Shown: positions 1-6,212 of the stretch, piece after piece
Position numbering within the stretch: position 1 is the first letter of the stretch
Layout: each line of letters begins with the position of its first letter
Source: CALKCV01 sp964619285
GTDB taxonomy: Bacteria > Cyanobacteriota > Cyanobacteriia > Cyanobacteriales > Microcoleaceae
Direction: 5' to 3'
Length of the DNA: 26,499 nucleotides
Assembly (NCBI GenBank): GCA_964619285.1
Contig: CAZUCT010000076.1
Location: 1 to 26,499 of the forward strand
Notes under the pieces: generated by a model
What the model was told of the DNA's origin: nothing
Seen by the model: only the letters and a program-made list of their open reading frames with translations
The model's database searches: none
Program-made: the position numbers and the translations under genes

Positions 1-149
1 AACCGGGTTTCTGGGTTGGGGTAGGTTTCTGGGTTGGGGTAAAAAAGGCGATCGCCCTCCCGTATGACGCGCACCGCGCACCAGCAACGGTCTGGGATAA
101 AAAAGGGCGGTATGAAAAATAAATGCCTCTTAGCCTACCCCTCCCAAAC
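1..149. other. Intergenic edge with short repeats
   Basis: No gene is visible. The first 12 bases are half of the AACCGGGTTTCT palindrome family that recurs at 13240, 16323 and 24458. They are followed by two copies of a roughly 18-base unit containing TTTCTGGGTTGGGGT, then by a HIP1-type GCGATCGC octamer near 49. The sequence lies just downstream of the minus-strand gene that ends at 150, so part of it may be its 3' untranslated region. Confidence 0.5.
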
Positions 150-1631
150 TTAATCCTTATCTTTTGCAACTATTGGCATCTCAAGCTCAAAATATTCTTG
201 CGACTTTTTCTTCCAGAACTTCAATAAATTGGTATCAGCCTTAATTTGCCGATTTCTTTCATTTACCAACCATTTCCGAAACTTCTCTTTAGTTGAGTAA
301 TCTTGAAACCCCCAGCTTTTATCTTCGCCATCTTGCCAAATCCATTGAGTATTTGCAGAAAACCAACTGAGCAAGCTTTGGTATTCGTCTTTGTTTTCAT
401 CGTTTTCTTTTATTTCAATAGTTTCATTTTGTGATAGTAACAAGTCTAAAAATTCCAAGATGTTACCATCCTTTAAACGCAAGGTCAATGTTTCTCGTTT
501 TTGACGAGTCACCCGGGGGCGAATTTCAACGCCAATTCCTAGCAAAATGATACAGCCATCAATTAGCAAAGCCATAATGGCGGCTGCTATAGCAGAACCT
601 TCACCTTTGCTAACCTTAAGAATGGGTGCGACAAAATCAACTTCTAAATCCGGATCGATGTATGTCGAACTTAGCTCTCTGTATTCAGGATTTTGTGGGT
701 TTAAAGCCCTCAAGTATTTATCGGGCAAACAAGTAATATTTAATTGTGACAGTAGCTCTTTTGGTAAACAATTTTCACCAACTTCAGATAAAGCCTTCAA
801 ATCGGCATCAAAAATTTCTTCTGGTGATTTATCTGTCAAATTGTATTGAAATAAAGGCTTTAAGCGGTTCGCCAATGGCTCAACTCGATCCTTTTGTCCT
901 TCGAGTATTTCTTTTTCTTCTTTTAGAGTCAAACACGCTGCTCCGCAACCTGCTGGTCTTCCTCTTATTCCTTTAATTTCATCTTGTATTCTTGTTTCTT
1001 TAATATTTATCTCGCTTTCCAACGAATTAACTTTATTTTGAATCGGGGTAAAGACTTCTCCAACTAAACTTTTATGAGCAGAATTAGCTCGCTCAATACG
1101 ATCCTTTTCCCGTGTGTCTCCGGTTAGTAAATCATAGTAAGCAAAAAAGCTAGTGTAAACGCTAAAAGTTGAAAAGCAGCCTACAACTACCCACTTAATT
1201 AAAGGAGCGTGTTTGAGGAAGGAACGAGAAACTAAGGCAAATAGTATTCCCTGAATAGTAACACCCATAGGATAAGCGACAAAATTCGGCAGAATTTGCA
1301 ATGCACCACGCACAGTGGTAAACCCACTCCCCACGTTCAAAATCGTCAGTGCCCCAACAAGAGGCCAGTCTATATCGCGTTTTGGGGGCACTTGAGGGCT
1401 AGTTGGTTCAGGACTATTAACATCCTCTGGGGGAGGCGGAGGAGGGGGAGGCGGAGGCGAAGGGGGAGGAGGAGGGGGAGGAGGAGACTTACGTTTGACT
1501 TTTTCTTTATGGTGACAATCAGGACACTCATCACCGTAATTAACCATTCGCAGGGGATGAGGCTGGTTTTTCTCCTTTCCATCGCATGTCCAAAAGCCTG
1601 TTTCCTGACTTTGACTATTATTACTAATCAT
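150..1631 (-). CDS. Multi-pass membrane protein with Cys-rich N-terminus and poly-Pro linker; last gene of the GTPase cassette
   Basis: Protein of 493 aa and unknown function. The ATG at 1631 has a good ribosome site (GGAGG, about 10 nt upstream). Layout: residues 14-41 hold C16, H25, C36, C39 and H40/H41 in a WTC...CPDC pattern, possibly a small zinc ribbon; 49-68 is almost pure proline; predicted membrane spans lie near 89-106, 118-138 and 145-167. A charged, helical region (about 170-260, probably coiled coil) and a domain with C229, C233, C288 and C301 follow, then a last span near 346-370 and a charged, Trp-rich C-terminus. This topology recalls DUF4407-like membrane proteins, without proof of homology. 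It is the last of four co-oriented genes, 112 bp after the GAP1-like gene, so it may be the membrane sensor or effector of the cassette (inference). Confidence 0.8.
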   Translation of the reverse strand: MISNNSQSQETGFWTCDGKEKNQPHPLRMVNYGDECPDCHHKEKVKRKSPPPPPPPPSPPPPPPPPPPEDVNSPEPTSPQVPPKRDIDWPLVGALTILNVGSGFTTVRGALQILPNFVAYPMGVTIQGILFALVSRSFLKHAPLIKWVVVGCFSTFSVYTSFFAYYDLLTGDTREKDRIERANSAHKSLVGEVFTPIQNKVNSLESEINIKETRIQDEIKGIRGRPAGCGAACLTLKEEKEILEGQKDRVEPLANRLKPLFQYNLTDKSPEEIFDADLKALSEVGENCLPKELLSQLNITCLPDKYLRALNPQNPEYRELSSTYIDPDLEVDFVAPILKVSKGEGSAIAAAIMALLIDGCIILLGIGVEIRPRVTRQKRETLTLRLKDGNILEFLDLLLSQNETIEIKENDENKDEYQSLLSWFSANTQWIWQDGEDKSWGFQDYSTKEKFRKWLVNERNRQIKADTNLLKFWKKKSQEYFELEMPIVAKDKD

Positions 1632-1683
1632 TTGAAAAAACCTCCAGTTTGATTAAATTTTAATTGACTTGCACTACCTTAAA

Positions 1684-1695
1684 ACTAAGCAAAAA
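1684..1695 (-). promoter_or_regulatory. Copy 1 of the TTTTTGCYTAGT motif upstream of the membrane gene
   Basis: Read on the minus strand this is TTTTTGCTTAGT, continuing as TTTTAAG. It lies about 52 nt upstream of the start codon at 1631. An almost identical stretch lies about 46 nt upstream of the small-GTPase start at 6005, in the same orientation. The position and the shared sequence suggest a common regulatory or promoter element, but no matching -35/-10 pair is obvious. Its function is inferred only. Confidence 0.35.
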
Positions 1696-1743
1696 TCCTA
1701 GTTACTCTGTTGACTAAACCTCTTATCAATAGCTACATAAAAA

Positions 1744-4700
1744 TTATTTTAATTCCTGACGTTTCTGAGAAACTATCAAATCAACAGCTAACTTGATACG
1801 CTGTTTTTCTAACTCGGGAATGTTTGAATCTTTTATTATATCGGTTATTTCACCACCCATAAAGTCGGTAATTTGCTGCTGTTCAGTCGTGTTGCTTTGA
1901 ATTAGAGATAATTTTTCCAAACAACGAAAATATTCTTGGCTACTTTTATCAATGTTGTTTCTACGCAGATAATTTAAGTAGAGACCCACAGGGCAATTTT
2001 TAAAATTCACCTCCACTAAAACTTGCAGTATGTTTGCTTCAAAGTTTTCACAAATCTGGAGAAAACTTTCAATTGTCTCAGGATAGTCCTTGAATAGATT
2101 AACTTTTTGTCTAGCAAGCTTAGTTAGTGAATTCTGCGTTTCTTGTTCTTCATCATTGTAGATTGGCAACTCTCTTCTGGACTCGTTTACTTGGCTCTTA
2201 TTTTGGTTCTTATTAGACATCTGAGTAGATGCCAAGTTTGTAGGAACATAATCAGTGGTTGAAACATTTTGCTGAGGAGTTTTATTTGCAATATCTTTGA
2301 AAGGATCTGTTCCTTTTTTTGGCTGCGACTCGCTTTTATTTTCTCTTTCTTTAACAGTATTTTTACCTTTATTTTCAACATTACTCGTTAATGGTAGTGA
2401 ATTTTTTTCGCACCATAAATCAGCAATCCTCATTTCAAAACGCTTTTCATTGCATAACTTTTCTTGCACTTCTGGGTGCATTAAAATCTGCCAAGTATTC
2501 TCATCAATTTTCTTATTCTTTATCCAAATTTCTACAGCAGATTCGGTGAGTTTTCCGCTAATTAAATCAAACCTACCTTTTTCATAAGCCCACTCTATTA
2601 ACTTGCCTACATAATCAGGGAAGTCATTTGTTAAACAAATGTACAGATTTTCTAGAGTTTCTTCGCTTAAATTTTGCCATGCTTTTCCATTCAAAAAGCT
2701 TTCTTTTATCTTGGGATTATTCGGTTCACTTTTTAATAAATTGAACCAAGTTTTAAAAACTTCAGCGGGAAATTTTTGAGCAACCGTACTATCTAGGAAA
2801 TCTACCCTATTTGCTTGATTATCATTATCTGAGTACAAAAAAGTAGCAATATTTTCCCAGCTTAACCACGATTGGTTAGTTTCATCGAGTTTGTTTAAAA
2901 TCTCAAATAACCCCGGTTTATTTTTATTAAACCATTGGTAAACTTCAAGAAAATATTTAATTTCAAATTCTATTTTTTCTGGATTAATACTCTTCTTTAT
3001 AGCATATACTAGCAAATTATGACTACTTTCGTACTTTGGTGATTCCGATTCTAAAAAGTTTATGTAAAGCTTCTGGGTTAAGGCATTGTTCATTTCTAAG
3101 CCTTGGGGAAGTGCGCAAAGGTTTGACAAATTTCGATTTGATAAAACATCTTGCAAGCACCAAGCCTCGGCAGGACACTTATTTTGTAGGTATTTAATGA
3201 GATAACTGTTGTTAAAAGTATCTACATTAATTTTAGGCATTAGAGGAATAAGTCGATCGTCAAACAAATTCATAAACTTTTCCTCATCAATTTTCTGAGC
3301 TAAAAATGAATCCCATAGTTTAAACTTTTCTACCTCTGAAGCAAATATTTCTTGCAAATCACTGCTGACCAAGCTTTTAAGTTTTTCGTAATCATAGTTA
3401 TTTCTTTCTTCTTTGATAATTTTTAAGCAAATAAGTTGTAGTTCTTTTTTTATTAGTTCTAAATTGTCTTCTTTATTGAGTTCTTTCAGCAAACCATGAC
3501 TTATTAGGTTCATCAGATGTGCTGCTTCAAGTTCCCGAAGTCGCTTTAAAAACTCATCTTTAGTTAATAAAGCAAACATTTTACCCAAACAGAGAATCGC
3601 TATATCGGCAGAAGTAGTCAAATTTTGCTTTATAGCATCCCAAAGAATCCCCAACTCCATCTCTTTATCTTTACCCGCATTCCGAAGAAATGTTTGTAGC
3701 TCGGATTTCATGGGTTCAAGATATTTGGAAAATAGTTGTGTTTTATACGCATCGTCTTTGGGATAATCGAGTACAAAATCAACTGATGGATGACTAAAGT
3801 CTAAAGGCTTATCTTGCGGTGAACGACTAACATTTAAAGACTTATCTTGATACTGAACTTGCAGATAATTAAAGTTGGGAGACTCACTCTGACTGTTGCT
3901 AGTTTTCAGGTTAAGACCAACATTACTATTTTCAGCAAAATTTTGACATAGAGTAATTAAATTTTTATAATCGTCCTTAAGTGGCTCGATAAAATCTTTA
4001 ACGTATTCACTTTCAATACCTTGATTTGAAGTAATTGTTTTTGAGGCTAAATCTAGATAAACCCAACCGGGGGGCAAGGAGATGGCGTTTTCTTGAAAAC
4101 TAACCACTATATTTGCCCATTTACAAACGTCCAGGTCGATGTTTTTCCCCATTGCGATCGAGAGTTTGTTTCGCCAAGCAATCGGAATGAAAAGTAATAA
4201 AAAATTGTCCAGTTTTGGCAGGAATTTACTTTTTGCATCCCTATTATTATCTGCGATCGCAATCAAAAGCTTTTTGCCATTCATAATTGCATCCAACGTC
4301 TGAAGCCAGAGGTTTCGTTCATTTGTGCTAAGTTTCTGCCAAACATCCGTTATGATTTTTTCTGGATTTGCCTTTTGAGTCTGTTCGTCGGTTAATGAGA
4401 AGTAATCTTGACCAAAATCCCAAGAGTCAACGGAATCATTGGGTTGATTGAGTGCTGTAAATGTGGGCACTTTCTCACGCGAAAACTTGGTAAGCCACCA
4501 AAGAATACTCTTGTTTAATTCAAGCGTTGTTGTTTCGGAAACAAAAATATAAAGCCGCTGATAAAATGAGCGACTTCCGCTGATAATTTTACGCGAACCC
4601 TGAGCAAGACTTTCTTGGATAAGTATAATTTCCTGCTCGGGAAGAATCTGAGTATTGTTTCGACAAATCCCAACCCCCCAGAGATTATAATGCGAATGGT

Positions 4701-4848
4701 TTTCCCAAAAGCGATATTCTTGCTCGGCTATCTCTTGGAGAGCCTGTTGGTCTTCTAAGTTAGAACTATGTGCAACGATGCGGTATCCGCTTTCTGGACC
4801 CACAAATTTACCGTAAATAAACCGATCTAGTTCTTGCTCTTGTGACAT
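1744..4848 (-). CDS. Large GAP1-like GTPase-associated adaptor protein
   Basis: Protein of 1034 aa. The ATG at 4848 is preceded by AGGAG. The N-terminus (about 1-130) contains FIYGKFVGPESGYRIVAHSS, resembling my memory of the N-terminal domain of GTPase-associated protein 1 (GAP1), a predicted adaptor in bacterial GTPase conflict systems. Around residues 200-260 a block with LLLFIPIAWRNKLSIAMG followed by WANIVV resembles the GAP1 middle region. Residues about 270-815 are mainly helical and repeat-like, without recognised catalytic motifs. A charged, Gln/Asn/Lys-rich disordered linker spans about 815-895, followed by a helical C-terminal domain. No membrane span or signal peptide is seen. It sits 59 bp downstream of the small GTPase gene and is very probably co-transcribed. 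The gene call is secure; the GAP1 assignment is moderate and rests on weak similarity plus context. Confidence 0.8.
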   Translation of the reverse strand: MSQEQELDRFIYGKFVGPESGYRIVAHSSNLEDQQALQEIAEQEYRFWENHSHYNLWGVGICRNNTQILPEQEIILIQESLAQGSRKIISGSRSFYQRLYIFVSETTTLELNKSILWWLTKFSREKVPTFTALNQPNDSVDSWDFGQDYFSLTDEQTQKANPEKIITDVWQKLSTNERNLWLQTLDAIMNGKKLLIAIADNNRDAKSKFLPKLDNFLLLFIPIAWRNKLSIAMGKNIDLDVCKWANIVVSFQENAISLPPGWVYLDLASKTITSNQGIESEYVKDFIEPLKDDYKNLITLCQNFAENSNVGLNLKTSNSQSESPNFNYLQVQYQDKSLNVSRSPQDKPLDFSHPSVDFVLDYPKDDAYKTQLFSKYLEPMKSELQTFLRNAGKDKEMELGILWDAIKQNLTTSADIAILCLGKMFALLTKDEFLKRLRELEAAHLMNLISHGLLKELNKEDNLELIKKELQLICLKIIKEERNNYDYEKLKSLVSSDLQEIFASEVEKFKLWDSFLAQKIDEEKFMNLFDDRLIPLMPKINVDTFNNSYLIKYLQNKCPAEAWCLQDVLSNRNLSNLCALPQGLEMNNALTQKLYINFLESESPKYESSHNLLVYAIKKSINPEKIEFEIKYFLEVYQWFNKNKPGLFEILNKLDETNQSWLSWENIATFLYSDNDNQANRVDFLDSTVAQKFPAEVFKTWFNLLKSEPNNPKIKESFLNGKAWQNLSEETLENLYICLTNDFPDYVGKLIEWAYEKGRFDLISGKLTESAVEIWIKNKKIDENTWQILMHPEVQEKLCNEKRFEMRIADLWCEKNSLPLTSNVENKGKNTVKERENKSESQPKKGTDPFKDIANKTPQQNVSTTDYVPTNLASTQMSNKNQNKSQVNESRRELPIYNDEEQETQNSLTKLARQKVNLFKDYPETIESFLQICENFEANILQVLVEVNFKNCPVGLYLNYLRRNNIDKSSQEYFRCLEKLSLIQSNTTEQQQITDFMGGEITDIIKDSNIPELEKQRIKLAVDLIVSQKRQELK

Positions 4849-4907
4849 AATTTTTTTCTCCTAACTGATTAGCTGTTGTTACTATGTTGCTGTCGAACGA
4901 TAAAAAT

Positions 4908-6005
4908 TTAGGAAGGATGATTTTCTATGCGCTGAATCAACCACTCAATAGGCTCAACTACATTTCGGGACTTCCAGGGAGGGTCTTTATCAATTTTGTA
5001 CTTTCCTTCCCAATGTTTTTTTTGATTTGCTTCATCGTTATTACCTGTACTCGGTGTTTCATAGTCACCAGCGCTGTTATTTTGCTTCTTACTTGAATTT
5101 TTCCCAAAAGGGTCTTCTCGCTGCTTCTGTTGTCGTCGATCGCCAGCTTTGGGCTCCTCCTGCTGTGACTCATTTACCTCTGGTTCATCCTCTGTTTTAT
5201 GTTCATTTAAAATAACTGGGGATATCATTTTACCATCCTTTTCATACCTGTCAAAGGGTGAAATAGGAAGAAAACAGCAGCGATTATTCTTTCCATTTAT
5301 GTTCACTTGCGTTATTCCATCTTTCTCTTCTGTTTCTAAATAAAAAAGGTTTTCCAGCCAGCTTAGTTTGGCTTGGGGTCCTATAATTTCCATAAATAAC
5401 TGATAAAAATTGTCGTCAATTGTGCGTTGGTAAATTTCGTCGCTATCTGCCTTAGTTATGCCAAAAACAACATATTGCTCTAGTTTGAATTTCTTACTTT
5501 TGATTTGCATGAATCTGAACAAGTCATCTAATAATGTCAAATATGAGCAACCCAGTGCCTCATAGTCTTCCTTTAAGGGGCTCAATAAAATTAAAATCCC
5601 ATCGCACCTTGTTAAATACTCTGCTATTGTTACTGTATCATCGCTATCCGTACTTTTTATTTTCAGTTCTTCTTTTCTTTCCTGCAAAACTTCTCCCGGT
5701 AAGTCAAAGAAAGTTAGCTCTACTATTGTGTTACTATTAACCTTTTTCAGCTTATAAGAATACGATTTGTAATCCTTATTCGAGTTTTTGAACGTTGGTG
5801 GTGGAAACTTTCCTTCATCAATGATTAAATTTAGCCCTTTTTTCAGGAACTCGTCTGTTTCTTCATCGACTCTAACTAGGAACCTGTTTGAATTTTTAAG
5901 GTAATGGTATAGCATCAGCATATAAACAGTTTTTCCAGCACCCCTAATTCCCCAAATTCCCAGTTTAATTGTTTTGTCTGGTTGTGGTTGTTGCTCTTGA
6001 ACCAT
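4908..6005 (-). CDS. Small P-loop GTPase (double-GTPase type) with disordered C-terminal tail
   Basis: Protein of 365 aa from the ATG at 6005. The frame is open upstream to a TTG at 6044, but the ATG has AGGGG about 12 nt before it and leaves a compact start. GTPase motifs, numbered from the ATG: P-loop GIRGAGKT (19-26), candidate switch Thr near 71, G3 DLPGE (101-105), G4 TKAD (184-187) and a G5-like IS near 248-249. The G3 motif FFDLPGE with Glu after Gly recalls the DO-GTPase2 type found in paired-GTPase conflict systems. Residues about 270-345 form a low-complexity, charged Gln/Asn/Lys/Glu-rich tail, and the last 20 residues (VEPIEWLIQRIENHP) look like a terminal helix or docking motif. 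It lies between the dynamin-like GTPase and the GAP1-like gene. GTP binding is well supported by motifs; its role in a system is inferred. Confidence 0.87.
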   Translation of the reverse strand: MVQEQQPQPDKTIKLGIWGIRGAGKTVYMLMLYHYLKNSNRFLVRVDEETDEFLKKGLNLIIDEGKFPPPTFKNSNKDYKSYSYKLKKVNSNTIVELTFFDLPGEVLQERKEELKIKSTDSDDTVTIAEYLTRCDGILILLSPLKEDYEALGCSYLTLLDDLFRFMQIKSKKFKLEQYVVFGITKADSDEIYQRTIDDNFYQLFMEIIGPQAKLSWLENLFYLETEEKDGITQVNINGKNNRCCFLPISPFDRYEKDGKMISPVILNEHKTEDEPEVNESQQEEPKAGDRRQQKQREDPFGKNSSKKQNNSAGDYETPSTGNNDEANQKKHWEGKYKIDKDPPWKSRNVVEPIEWLIQRIENHPS

Positions 6006-6051
6006 GATTTTGAATAACCCCTGTGTTTTGTTTACTAACTGCAAGCTAATA

Positions 6052-6063
6052 ACTAGGCAAAAA
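6052..6063 (-). promoter_or_regulatory. Copy 2 of the TTTTTGCYTAGT motif upstream of the small GTPase
   Basis: On the minus strand it reads TTTTTGCCTAGT then TATTAG, about 46 nt upstream of the ATG at 6005. It forms an inverted pair with copy 3 (6177-6188): the 12-bp core is perfect and similarity extends through a GCAAG block to about 22 bp. The site is in the 207-bp space between the two GTPase genes, the largest gap inside the cassette, so an internal promoter or regulator site is plausible. Confidence 0.35.
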
Positions 6064-6176
6064 GGAAGGGCAGTATTACCAATGAATTACCACCATTGTT
6101 TAATGTTTATTTAGGAAATAACTTGTGTTAAATTAGTTTCCCCGGGATGCTTAATCAACTAACTTCGTAGTTGACA

Positions 6177-6188
6177 TTTTTGCCTAGT
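6177..6188 (+). promoter_or_regulatory. Copy 3 of the TTTTTGCYTAGT motif, inverted
   Basis: TTTTTGCCTAGT on the plus strand, 24 bp past the stop codon of the dynamin-like gene. It faces copy 2 across 113 bp. In RNA the two copies could pair as a long-range stem; as DNA they could be a divided operator. Neither function is shown by the sequence. Confidence 0.3.
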
Positions 6189-6212
6189 CTAACTTGCTTT
6201 AAATTAATGCGG

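Noticed and set aside
1296..1652. Arg/Gly-rich frame opposite the poly-Pro gene
   Set aside because: It is the antisense of the proline codons (GGN/AGG); composition alone explains it.
6006..6044. TTG start 13 codons upstream of the small GTPase ATG
   Set aside because: No better ribosome site for TTG is seen, and the ATG at 6005 is preceded by AGGGG and places the P-loop at a usual distance from the N-terminus.
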